This document shows positions 1 to 6,599 of a stretch of DNA of 13,162 bases, in pieces (position 1 is the stretch's first letter; every line of letters starts with the position of its first letter). This DNA comes from Candidatus Methanophagales archaeon (GTDB taxonomy: Archaea; Halobacteriota; Syntropharchaeia; Alkanophagales; Methanospirareceae), in contig JACGMN010000106.1 in NCBI GenBank assembly GCA_014061035.1, forward strand, positions 1-13,162, read 5' to 3'. Both the position numbers and the translations under genes were made by a program. The notes below the pieces were generated by a model. That model was given only the letters and a program-made list of their open reading frames with translations, made no database searches and had not been told where the DNA came from.

Positions 1-4
1 GACA

Positions 5-57
5 GGGAGGAGTCGGAAGGTGAAAATAGCCCTAAGGGCTGCCAGATGACTCCTCCC
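5..57. other. Perfect stem-loop, possible 3' part of a structured RNA
   Basis: A perfect 10-bp inverted repeat pairs GGGAGGAGTC (5-14) with GACTCCTCCC (48-57). It encloses a 5-bp hairpin, AGCCC/GGGCT, at 28-32 and 36-40 with loop TAA. Between the stems, GG (19-20) can pair with CC (42-43), leaving GGAA facing AGAT, which allows two adjacent G-A pairs. A T-tract follows at 88-94. Nested helices plus a T-tract look like the end of a small RNA whose 5' part may lie before the window. I could not match it to SRP RNA, RNase P RNA, or a C/D or H/ACA guide. Strand is not certain. Confidence 0.4.
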
Positions 58-72
58 CACTAAACCTTTAAC

Positions 73-305
73 GTGGAGATTGTAATATTTTTTTCTACAC
101 GCACCAGCAAGGTCTACCATCTTGAGATGCGTGGGCGTCGCATGATCACTGAGGTTCCAAAGAAGGTGAGGGATCTGGATGAGGCACTCGGATTGAATAT
201 GTTCCCTAAAATGATTCGAAGTTAAGGTTCAAAGACAGACTTGATGAAGCGGGATTGAAAACGAACCTTCCCAGACTTGTTGCGCCTTACTTGAAGGATA
301 GTTAA
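73..305 (+). pseudogene. Small gene apparently broken by a -1 frameshift, product not recognised
   Basis: Two adjacent frames look protein-like and join into one peptide. The first is open from GTG 73 (or ATG 127) to TAA 223-225 and contains EVPKKVRDLDEALGL. The second, in the next frame, is open from 210 to TAA 303-305 and reads KLRFKDRLDEAGLKTNLPRL and onward. Adding one A to the AAAA run at 208-211 fuses them into about 77 residues with no stop: ...MFPK-NDSKLRFKDRL.... This fits a frameshifted gene, a sequencing indel in an A-run, or two unrelated short frames. The family is not recognised. The case rests only on how protein-like both parts look. Confidence 0.3.
88..94 (+). terminator. T-tract, possible archaeal terminator
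   Basis: Seven consecutive T residues lie 31 bases after the stem-loop at 5-57. Archaeal RNA polymerase commonly stops at T-runs, so this could end whatever transcript carries that stem-loop. It also falls inside the weak reading frame at 73-225; the two readings exclude each other unless that frame starts downstream, at ATG 127. Confidence 0.3.
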
Positions 306-353
306 TGTTAATATTTGATAAATAGCTACAGAGCAATCGATCAGATAGAGAAA

Positions 354-1277
354 ATGAAGAAAGAGACAGATTACGATTTAATTGTTGTTGGAGCAGGTCC
401 CGCGGGAATGACTGCGGGAACGTATGGTGCGAGAAGCGGACTGAGTACTTTAGTGATAGAGGAAAAAATAAGCGGTGGAACATCAAATGAGGCATTAGAG
501 ATAGATAACTATCCGGGCTTCAAAAAGATAAGCGGCATAGAACTGGCAGAGAAGATGAAGGAGCAGACGGCGGAATATACAGAGATAAAAGAGCTGGAAG
601 GCGTTAAGACGATAGAAATAAGTGTAAAAGCGGAAAAGATGACGGTATCCACGGAAAAGGGCAGTTATCGCACTGATGCCGTGATACTCTGTACTGGCAC
701 AAAAAAACGTAAGCTGAACGTTAAAGGAGAAAAGGAGCTTTTAGGTAGGGGCGTATCGTATTGTGCTGCCTGTGATGGGTTTTTCTTTAGGGGTAAGCAG
801 GTAGTTGTAGCCGGAGGCGGGGACTCGGCAGTTAAAGGAGCGCTGTATCTAAAAAATCTCGGTTCTGATGTAAGATTGATCCACAGGAGAGATAAGCTCA
901 GAGCGGAACAGTATTTACAAAAAAAATTGGCTGCGGCTGCGGTGCCCGTTTTGTGGAACTCGGTAGTAAAAGAGATAAAAGGAGAAAAAGTAGTGCGAAG
1001 CATTGTCAAATATGATAAGAAGAGCGGGTTAGAAGACGAGATTTCGACTGATGGCGTCTTTGTATATCTCGGCGAAGAGCCTGCTAATGCATTAGCAAGA
1101 CAAATAGGTTTGATGCTTGATAAAGAGGGCTATATAATCACTGATAAAACCCAGAGGACAGACCGGGAGCGAGTATACGCTGCAGGAGACCTGACCGGTG
1201 GTGTGAGACAAATTGTAGTGGCATGTGCAGAAGGCGCCATCGCGGCTAACTCTGCGTACGAGGATTTAGTTAAGTAA
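354..1277 (+). CDS. trxB: Thioredoxin reductase (NADPH type)
   Basis: FAD-dependent pyridine-nucleotide disulfide oxidoreductase that passes electrons to thioredoxin-like proteins in the cytoplasm. Counting from ATG 354 (307 aa): FAD-binding GAGPAG at 13-18; redox pair in CAACDG, Cys137 and Cys140; second nucleotide-binding site GGGDSA at 154-159; HRRDKLR at 177-183; C-terminal FAD motif AAGD at 276-279. Length and motif order are typical. HRRxxxR is the NADPH 2'-phosphate signature, so NADPH is a likelier donor than F420, which is used by deazaflavin-dependent relatives that lack it. An in-frame TTG at 315 is possible, but ATG 354 gives the normal N-terminus just before the Rossmann strand. 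First gene of a run with rnhB (12 bp away) and tfb. No thioredoxin gene is nearby. Confidence 0.93.
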   Translation: MKKETDYDLIVVGAGPAGMTAGTYGARSGLSTLVIEEKISGGTSNEALEIDNYPGFKKISGIELAEKMKEQTAEYTEIKELEGVKTIEISVKAEKMTVSTEKGSYRTDAVILCTGTKKRKLNVKGEKELLGRGVSYCAACDGFFFRGKQVVVAGGGDSAVKGALYLKNLGSDVRLIHRRDKLRAEQYLQKKLAAAAVPVLWNSVVKEIKGEKVVRSIVKYDKKSGLEDEISTDGVFVYLGEEPANALARQIGLMLDKEGYIITDKTQRTDRERVYAAGDLTGGVRQIVVACAEGAIAANSAYEDLVK

Positions 1278-1289
1278 GTAGTAAGTAAA

Positions 1290-1937
1290 ATGAGAGAGAT
1301 AGGAGTTGACGAGGCGGGTAAAGGTCCAGTGATAGGATCAATCTTTGTTGCCGGAGTATTGAATTTTGATGGGCTGGAAGAGCTGTGCGTAAAAGATTCT
1401 AAGCGATTGAGCCCTACAAGGCGCGAATACCTGGCGGACCGTATAGAAGAAGCGACCGAGGTTTATTTAATGGAAATGACCGCGAGCGAGATAGACGCGG
1501 GTAGAAGAAGGTGTACATTAAATGTGATCATGGTTGAACTGTTTTCAGAAGTGATTATGCCTCTTCAACCTGATAGGGCGATTGTAGATGCTGCAGATGT
1601 AAATCCCGGTAGGTTCGCAGCTAATCTTAGAGCACAGTACGAGAAGGTGGAAGGATGCGAAGCGTCTGAAATCGAGATTATTTCTGAGAGTAAAGCAGAT
1701 GATCGCTACCCGGTAGTCAGTGCCGCATCAATCGTTGCAAAGGTGCACAGAGATAGATCCATACGGGCGATTGAGTCTGATATAGGAGCAGAGATCGGGA
1801 GTGGCTATCCTGCAGACCCTAAAACCGTCAAATTCCTGAAAAAGTTGCTCAAAGGGAAGGAATTGGATGCTATCCCGGGTTATGTTCGGAAATCTTGGAA
1901 GACAGTTGAATTATATATGCATAAAGGCTACAAATGA
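1290..1937 (+). CDS. rnhB: Ribonuclease HII
   Basis: Endonuclease that cuts RNA in RNA-DNA hybrids, removing primers and misincorporated ribonucleotides during replication and repair. The 215-aa length is usual for archaeal RNase HII. The N-terminal GVDEAGKGP carries catalytic Asp7 and Glu8. The third acid is probably Asp100 (AIVDAAD) and the fourth Asp137, within KADDRYPVVSAASIVAK. The following GSGYPADPKT (170-179) is the usual C-terminal family block. ATG 1290 lies 12 bp after trxB and the stop lies 10 bp before tfb, so the three are probably one transcript. All expected catalytic residues are present. Confidence 0.96.
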   Translation: MREIGVDEAGKGPVIGSIFVAGVLNFDGLEELCVKDSKRLSPTRREYLADRIEEATEVYLMEMTASEIDAGRRRCTLNVIMVELFSEVIMPLQPDRAIVDAADVNPGRFAANLRAQYEKVEGCEASEIEIISESKADDRYPVVSAASIVAKVHRDRSIRAIESDIGAEIGSGYPADPKTVKFLKKLLKGKELDAIPGYVRKSWKTVELYMHKGYK

Positions 1938-1947
1938 GTGAAAGATA

Positions 1948-2874
1948 ATGACCCCGAAGAAGGATACGGATGAGGGGAATGCGAATGCAGATTACGGTGA
2001 TGCGATAAGAGAATGCCCTGAATGCTGCTCTAAGAACTTAATAAGAGATTATGAAAAAGCAGAGCTCTTTTGCAAGGAATGCGGGTTGATAGTGGCTGAG
2101 AACATCATAGATCTTGGACCTGAGTGGCGTGCCTTCGATTCCGATCAAAACTCACGGAGGACGAGGGTCGGAGCACCAATGACTTACCGGATACATGACA
2201 AAGGTCTGAGCACGCAGGTTACCGGATCTTTGACTGGTCGTGGGCAGCAAAAGTTAAAGAAATGGCAGCAGCGGATACAGATTGCGAACGCGAGCGAAAA
2301 GAGCTTTGTCTTCGCGCTTTCTGAGATAGAGCGGATGGCATCTGTGCTTAAACTACCACCGAACATCAGAGAGGCGGCGTCTATGCTATACCGGAAAGCA
2401 ATGAAGAAAGATTTGATTCGCGGGCGAAGTATAGAGAGCATAGCCGCTGCAGTTTTGTACATTTCATGTAGGCAGTACTGCGTGCCGCGAACCATGGCAG
2501 AGATAGGGGATATATCGCAAGTGAGGGTGAAAGAAATACGCCGTACGTATCGTTACCTTTTACGCGAGCTTGACTTGAAGGTTATTCCGGTCTCCCCTGT
2601 TGATTTCGTGCCTCGTTTCTGCTCTTTACTCGATTTGAATGGTGCTATACAGTCAAGAGCAATAGAGATATTAAAACGCGCCACAGAGGATGAGCTGACC
2701 AGTGGGCGAGGACCAATAGGACTGGCAGCCGCGGCTATTTACATTGCGGCGATTTTGAGCGGTGAGCATCGCACGCAGAAGAAAGTATCCGATGCTACCG
2801 GTGTTACAGAAGTTACAATACGGACCCGCTATAAAGAATTATCAGAGCATTTATGTATAGAAGTACTTCGGTAG
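1948..2874 (+). CDS. tfb: Transcription initiation factor B (TFB)
   Basis: Archaeal TFIIB homologue that binds the TBP-DNA complex at BRE/TATA promoters and recruits RNA polymerase. The 308-aa protein has an N-terminal zinc ribbon (Cys23, Cys26, Cys42, Cys45). The B-reader/linker region with EWRAFD (59-64) follows. Two cyclin-like repeats fill about 110-205 and 210-305, and a recognition helix-turn-helix lies near 275-300. An acidic N-terminal lead of about 20 residues precedes the ribbon. ATG 1948 is preceded by GAGTGAAAG, a plausible weak ribosome binding site. No other tfb is visible here; archaea often have several, so whether this is the housekeeping copy cannot be told. Its 3' end faces the inverted-heptad element at 2885-3032. 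Confidence 0.96.
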   Translation: MTPKKDTDEGNANADYGDAIRECPECCSKNLIRDYEKAELFCKECGLIVAENIIDLGPEWRAFDSDQNSRRTRVGAPMTYRIHDKGLSTQVTGSLTGRGQQKLKKWQQRIQIANASEKSFVFALSEIERMASVLKLPPNIREAASMLYRKAMKKDLIRGRSIESIAAAVLYISCRQYCVPRTMAEIGDISQVRVKEIRRTYRYLLRELDLKVIPVSPVDFVPRFCSLLDLNGAIQSRAIEILKRATEDELTSGRGPIGLAAAAIYIAAILSGEHRTQKKVSDATGVTEVTIRTRYKELSEHLCIEVLR

Positions 2875-2884
2875 TAACTACTCA

Positions 2885-3032
2885 GGTTCGGGGTTCGGGA
2901 TTCACGGTTCACGGTTAGATCGCTGAAAATTAAACGGTTTGAAGATATATCTCAAGAAATATGAAGAGCGTAAGGCGAACAACCTTGAACCTTGAACCTT
3001 GAACCTTGAACCGTGAACCCTGAACCCTAACC
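2885..3032. repeat. Element bounded by inverted heptad arrays
   Basis: The left arm (2885-2916) is a run of 7-bp units: GGTTCGG, GGTTCGG, GATTCAC, GGTTCAC, then GGTT. The right arm is the complement type: four AACCTTG units (2981-3008), AACCGTG, AACCCTG, AACCCTA and ACC, ending at 3032. Arms 2885-2916 and 3002-3032 pair with only a few mismatches, giving a stem of roughly 30 bp. A unique core (2917-2980) sits in the loop. The element fills the gap between two convergent genes and its right arm covers the DUF99 stop codon at 3027-3029. Part of the core recurs at 8434-8472. It could act as a two-way terminator hairpin, a small non-autonomous mobile element, or both. Confidence 0.75.
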
Positions 3033-3662
3033 AACTAAACCGCTTCTGAGTAGTGCCCTCGCTGCTATCTTAGCGACTCTCAATGGTTCGGGCACTTTCC
3101 CTTGAATAGTGAATTTTCTAAGCAGAGCATTAGCTTCTACCTTTTCCATGCCTAAAAACCGTATTAAAATCTCGAAATCGCCATTTAATTTTAGCGGAAT
3201 GCGATCTCCAAGCCGTTTATACATGTCGATCCGTAAATCTCGCTCGCGTCTATCGAAATGCCTGGCTATATGCGTTTCCAGCGTTGGAGATTTTGCACCA
3301 GATATAGATCCAGATTCAGATCCGGATCCAGATGAAGATCCAGCTTCCTCGTATGTTACACAGATGAGCGGGATATTCAGCTCATTGTAGACTTCATTCA
3401 GGTCTATTATGTTGAACCAGCTAATGACGCAGCCGTTTAACATCAACACGTTTATATCAGCACGGTGCAGTGATCTAAAGAGGCGTAATATCCCTGCGGT
3501 CGCATCCATTCCGCCTACTGTTATCTGAGTGAAACCGATACCATCTATAACAGAATCAGAACGCATGACAATGCCGGCAAGCACTGACTTCTCACAGCCT
3601 CTTCTGAAGCTTTCGGCAATGCCAAGTACTCGTATGCCTTTTTTATTTATCTGTACTACCAT
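3027..3662 (-). CDS. DUF99 (UPF0215) family protein
   Basis: Member of an archaeal family of unknown biochemical role, structurally related to the RNase H-like/endonuclease V fold. Recognised by the N-terminal KKGIRVLGIAESF, AGIVMRSDSVIDG, ITVGGMDATAGI and ADINVLMLNGCVISWFNIID blocks. I prefer ATG 3662 (211 aa), which starts a few residues before the conserved KKGIRVLGI. A GTG at 3752 would add 30 residues and overlap the upstream gene by 65 bp, whereas ATG leaves a 25-bp gap. Odd point: a Ser/Gly-rich stretch at about residues 108-123 is encoded by a hexamer repeat and sits where the family should have a short loop. The stop codon lies inside the inverted-heptad element. Catalytic activity is not established. 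Confidence 0.85.
   Translation of the reverse strand: MVVQINKKGIRVLGIAESFRRGCEKSVLAGIVMRSDSVIDGIGFTQITVGGMDATAGILRLFRSLHRADINVLMLNGCVISWFNIIDLNEVYNELNIPLICVTYEEAGSSSGSGSESGSISGAKSPTLETHIARHFDRRERDLRIDMYKRLGDRIPLKLNGDFEILIRFLGMEKVEANALLRKFTIQGKVPEPLRVAKIAARALLRSGLVG
3301..3342. repeat. In-frame GATCCA-type hexamer array
   Basis: Seven consecutive 6-bp units on the + strand: GATATA, GATCCA, GATTCA, GATCCG, GATCCA, GATGAA, GATCCA. Read on the minus strand they encode the Ser/Gly/Glu-rich loop of the DUF99 protein. The period is a multiple of three, so gains or losses of units keep the frame. Confidence 0.85.
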
Positions 3663-3687
3663 GAGTGGATGAGCAGAAAGAAATAAA

Positions 3688-4170
3688 TCAGAGATACGAT
3701 CTACTTTCCCTTTCCCTCTGCTCCCTATATCTCCGCCGGAAGACCGGGTCACTGCTCATTCGCGCTATCTCTCTATCTAATTTCTCATCCAGTTTCGCTT
3801 GCGCATCTGAGACATAGTCAGTGCAAAATGTATGCGTGGTATCAGATGAATATTGCTGGATACCAGCCATTATAATCGCCAAATCGTCTTTCTGAGAAGA
3901 AATTAGACCGAAAGGAACTGGCGCACCTATTTTCATAAGCTCTCGTATCTCATCGTCTATCTTCCCTACCTCCATACCAAACCCTGTTGCTTCATTACTC
4001 CCGGTCTGTTCAACTTTTAGCTGCCAGATACGCTCCGGGCTGGAGATGAACATATCGTACCGTCCTTTGTAATTCCGCCCACTAAGCACTCTCCAATCTG
4101 CCTTATCCTTACTTTTATCCCACTTTTCCTTTACTATCCGTGTTATTTCTGCAGAAGATTCTATCCCCAT
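3688..4170 (-). CDS. Hypothetical protein, not recognised
   Basis: A 160-aa soluble protein when started at ATG 4170 (MGIESSAEITRIV...). I do not recognise the family. There is no signal peptide or membrane segment. The middle (YDMFISSPERIWQLKVEQ) looks like beta strands of a compact domain, followed by an acidic helix (KIDDEIRELM). The end is strongly charged and Arg-rich (DPVFRRRYREQRERE). A GTG at 4254 would extend it by 28 residues, but that lead is rich in Tyr, Ile and Asn and runs through a TATA-like site, so it is probably promoter DNA. AAGG lies about 10 bases upstream of ATG 4170. It precedes the DUF99 gene by 25 bp on the same strand, so the two are probably co-transcribed. Confidence 0.65.
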   Translation of the reverse strand: MGIESSAEITRIVKEKWDKSKDKADWRVLSGRNYKGRYDMFISSPERIWQLKVEQTGSNEATGFGMEVGKIDDEIRELMKIGAPVPFGLISSQKDDLAIIMAGIQQYSSDTTHTFCTDYVSDAQAKLDEKLDREIARMSSDPVFRRRYREQRERESRSYL

Positions 4171-4199
4171 TTCGTCGTATACCTTAGTTGTATTGTAAA

Positions 4200-4230
4200 T
4201 AATATTATAAGTTATGTATTTGTATAGCTG
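4200..4230 (-). promoter_or_regulatory. TATA-like promoter with shared 15-bp motif
   Basis: On the minus strand, TTATAATATT (4201-4210) lies 30-40 bases upstream of ATG 4170, right for an archaeal TATA box with a very short leader. Just upstream is CAGCTATACAAATAC (complement of 4216-4230). The same 15-mer occurs at 8557-8571 in front of the EMC6-like gene, where it looks like the TATA box itself. Confidence 0.4.
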
Positions 4231-4293
4231 ATGTAAAAAAGCACGAGATTTCACAAGATTAACACAAGATCAGAAATTAGAGAGTAGAATATA

Positions 4294-4332
4294 GAATACG
4301 AATATATAGAATACGAATACGAATACGAATAC
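4294..4332 (+). promoter_or_regulatory. cobY promoter built from a GAATAC hexamer array
   Basis: GAATAC occurs at 4294-4299 and then four times in tandem at 4309-4332. Between them, GAATATATAGA (4300-4310) is a good TATA box, apparently derived from the same unit. It lies about 30-39 bases upstream of ATG 4339, which predicts a start site inside the array and a nearly leaderless mRNA. Changes in unit number would alter the TATA-to-start-codon spacing. Confidence 0.55.
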
Positions 4333-4338
4333 AAGTTG

Positions 4339-5016
4339 ATGATAGCAATAATCCTCGCGGGCGGGAAAAGCCGCAGGCTGTGCAGAAGAAAAGACGGGGG
4401 CGAAGATAAAGAGAAGGCACTCGTGCGCATAGCTGAACATGGGCAGGGATATAGAAACCGGCGACGTCTACGCCTATTAGACATCGCAGTAGAAAGCGTG
4501 CGGGCGTCAAAAGCGGAAGATTTTTTCGTGGCTATCACGAAGAACACGCCGATGACAGATGAATATTGCAAGCACGCCAATTATAAGACAATAGAGACAC
4601 CGGGTGAAGGGTATCATGAAGATTTATGGTGTTTGCTAAGAGACTATCCTGAGTTTGTATCGATTGCCTGCGATATTCCTTTTTTAGGAAGCGAGCATAT
4701 TAATGCGATAATAGACGCTTATTTATCGCGCACTCCTCGCGTCAGCGTTACAGCTGCTGTTTCCGTAGATATATTACCCAGAAATCTAACGCTAACGCTA
4801 ATGCTGACGCCAGGTCAAGGTCACACGCGTGAGTTCGAGTATGCAGGTAAAAGACTTCTCGCTTGCGGTATCAACGCGGTTACGAATTCAAAAGATTCGA
4901 GACCGTTAATATTTGATGATCCTCTGCTTGCCCTGAATATTAACACGCGTGCAGATTTACGTCTGACGAGAAGAATGATGCATGCACGCGTTTACAAACG
5001 CTATAAACGGTGGTGA
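4339..5016 (+). CDS. cobY: Adenosylcobinamide-phosphate guanylyltransferase (CobY)
   Basis: Archaeal GTP:adenosylcobinamide-phosphate guanylyltransferase, which activates the cobinamide with GMP before the lower ligand is attached. It is not homologous to bacterial CobU. Recognised as a small nucleotidyltransferase with LAGGKSRRL (6-14), EKAL (25-28), ACDIPF with Asp112, CGINAV and LALNINTRADL near the C-terminus; CobY keeps the last two blocks. ATG 4339 (225 aa) is preferred over the adjacent TTG 4336. There are two unusual insertions: an Arg-rich one after the nucleotide loop (about 31-46), and LTLTLMLTPGQG (about 150-161), encoded by a CTAACG hexamer repeat. The last 60 bp overlap the 3' end of pyrG on the other strand. 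Confidence 0.85.
   Translation: MIAIILAGGKSRRLCRRKDGGEDKEKALVRIAEHGQGYRNRRRLRLLDIAVESVRASKAEDFFVAITKNTPMTDEYCKHANYKTIETPGEGYHEDLWCLLRDYPEFVSIACDIPFLGSEHINAIIDAYLSRTPRVSVTAAVSVDILPRNLTLTLMLTPGQGHTREFEYAGKRLLACGINAVTNSKDSRPLIFDDPLLALNINTRADLRLTRRMMHARVYKRYKRW
4786..4809 (+). repeat. In-frame CTAACG hexamer array within cobY
   Basis: Four 6-bp units, CTAACG, CTAACG, CTAATG and CTGACG, encode the Leu/Thr-rich insertion of CobY. A period divisible by three preserves the frame. Confidence 0.75.
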
Positions 5017-6591
5017 CGGTTTGGTAGGCCTCGACTTGAATTCCGGATGAAACTGCGTTGCGACGAAGAATGGATGGTTCTCTGCTTCCATCTCTACTAT
5101 CTCCATCCTCACACCACTCTTGTTAGTACCTGAAAATATCATTCCTTCTCGCTCTATGCGTTCTATATACTCTGGATTGACTTCATACCTGTGCCGGTGC
5201 CGTTCAAGTATCTTGTTTTTACCGTATATCTGTTCTGCTAATGTATCCTTCCTTATAAATACTTCGTAATCGCCCAGCCGCATTGTCCCACCCTTCACAG
5301 CGACTTTTTGCTGCTCTTCCAGCAGGTCTATCACTGGAGTCTGTGTTTCACCGAGTTCAATACTATGTGCGTCATGGAGTTGCGCGAGATTCCTCGCTGC
5401 TTCTATTACCGCCAGCTGGAATCCAAAGCATATACCCAGGAATGGAATCTTATGCACTCGTGCGTACGTAATTGCATTAATCTTCCCTTCTACTCCTCGC
5501 ACGCCAAAACCGCCCGGGACAAGTATTCCCTGAACACCTGAAAAAATCGAATCTGAATCTGTTACAGTTACAGTTGCACCTTCCAGATCCTCCGCTTCTA
5601 CCAATTTCATCTCTACGTTACAGCCTAACTCTGCAGCAGCATGCCCTATCGCCTCCTTTATGCTCAAATATGAATCCTCTAACTCCGCATATTTCCCTAC
5701 CAGTGCTATGCTTATATCCCTACCAGTAGCAACCGATCTCTTTCTCCTTGCCACCATCTGCGCCCATTCGTGATCTTCTGTTAATTGCGTTAACTGCAGC
5801 TTTTTCATGATATACTCGGCAATGCCTTCTTGCTCGAGTAATAGCGGTACCTCATAGATATCACCTGCATCCTGTGCGCTTATCACTGCTTCGTTCTTCA
5901 CGCTGCAGAACATTGCTATTTTCTTCTTAGCATCATCTTTGAGCAGCCTTTTACAACGGCATACGATGATGTCAGGTTGCAGTCCCAATTCCCGGAGTGC
6001 TTTCACCGAATGCTGTGTAGGTTTCGTTTTTTGCTCGTTCAAGGTCACGGAGGTAACTGGCACTAATGTAACGTGAACGAAGAGAAAATCAGTTCCATCC
6101 TCCTCACATTGCATCTGCCTGACTGCCTCAAGGAACGGCATGCTCTCTATGTCACCGACCGTACCGCCTATTTCTACCAGGCAGAGATCAGCATTACTAT
6201 TCGCGGCAACACGCCTTATTCGCGTCTTTATCTCGTTCGTCACGTGCGGAATTATCTGTACCGTATCGCCAAAATATCCGCCTTTTCGTTCTCGCTCGAT
6301 CACGGCGGAATAGATAATGCCAGTAGTTATATTGTGCTCCCTACTAAGCTCTACATCCATGAACCGTTCATAATGCCCCAAATCGAGATCAACCTCCGTA
6401 CCGTCGGCTAATACATACACTTCACCATGCTGATACGGATTCATCGTTCCGGCATCTATGTTTATGTACGGGTCAATTTTCATTGGCACGATCTTGTAAC
6501 CTCTGTTCTTCAATATTCTACCGATTGATGCCATCGTAATGCCTTTTCCCAGCCCGCTCATCACGCCGCCTGTCACGACTATATATTTCAT
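4957..6591 (-). CDS. pyrG: CTP synthase
   Basis: Converts UTP to CTP using ATP and glutamine; last step of de novo pyrimidine nucleotide synthesis. The 544-aa protein is full length. The amidoligase domain covers residues 1-265, with P-loop-type GGVMSGLGKG at 8-17, KIDPYINIDAGTMNP at 38-52 and EIGGTVGDIES at 140-150. The class I glutaminase domain has its oxyanion loop PGGFGVRG at 359-366, nucleophile Cys388 (GICFGFQ), and His515/Glu517 (QFHPEF). Start ATG 6591 has GGAAG six bases upstream, overlapping the stop codon of the preceding gene, which suggests translational coupling. A small TVTVTDSDS expansion near residues 340-348 comes from GTTACA hexamers at 5561-5578. The stop lies inside cobY on the opposite strand. 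Confidence 0.98.
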   Translation of the reverse strand: MKYIVVTGGVMSGLGKGITMASIGRILKNRGYKIVPMKIDPYINIDAGTMNPYQHGEVYVLADGTEVDLDLGHYERFMDVELSREHNITTGIIYSAVIERERKGGYFGDTVQIIPHVTNEIKTRIRRVAANSNADLCLVEIGGTVGDIESMPFLEAVRQMQCEEDGTDFLFVHVTLVPVTSVTLNEQKTKPTQHSVKALRELGLQPDIIVCRCKRLLKDDAKKKIAMFCSVKNEAVISAQDAGDIYEVPLLLEQEGIAEYIMKKLQLTQLTEDHEWAQMVARRKRSVATGRDISIALVGKYAELEDSYLSIKEAIGHAAAELGCNVEMKLVEAEDLEGATVTVTDSDSIFSGVQGILVPGGFGVRGVEGKINAITYARVHKIPFLGICFGFQLAVIEAARNLAQLHDAHSIELGETQTPVIDLLEEQQKVAVKGGTMRLGDYEVFIRKDTLAEQIYGKNKILERHRHRYEVNPEYIERIEREGMIFSGTNKSGVRMEIVEMEAENHPFFVATQFHPEFKSRPTKPSPPFIAFVNACMHHSSRQT

Positions 6592-6599
6592 CGTTCTTC

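Noticed and set aside
15..47. Kink-turn or C/D guide RNA in the first stem-loop
   Set aside because: Tandem G-A pairs are possible, but the required three-base bulge and proper C and D boxes are missing.
315..353. TTG 315 start for thioredoxin reductase
   Set aside because: It adds 13 residues not seen in the family; ATG 354 places the FAD strand at the usual position.
3016..3032. CCCTAA-like telomere motif
   Set aside because: It is the junction of degenerate AACCNTG heptads; the period is 7, with no run of true telomere units.
2885..3032. CRISPR array
   Set aside because: The repeats are 7-bp units in direct tandem without spacers of regular length, and no cas gene is present.
3663..3752. 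GTG 3752 as start of the DUF99 gene
   Set aside because: It would overlap the upstream gene by 65 bp, and the conserved family N-terminus begins just after ATG 3662.
4171..4254. GTG 4254 as start of the hypothetical gene
   Set aside because: The extra 28 residues run through a TATA-like box and the shared 15-mer, and ATG 4170 has a better context.
6073..6411. Forward open frame inside pyrG
   Set aside because: A shadow of a highly conserved CTP synthase segment, without its own promoter or recognisable motifs.
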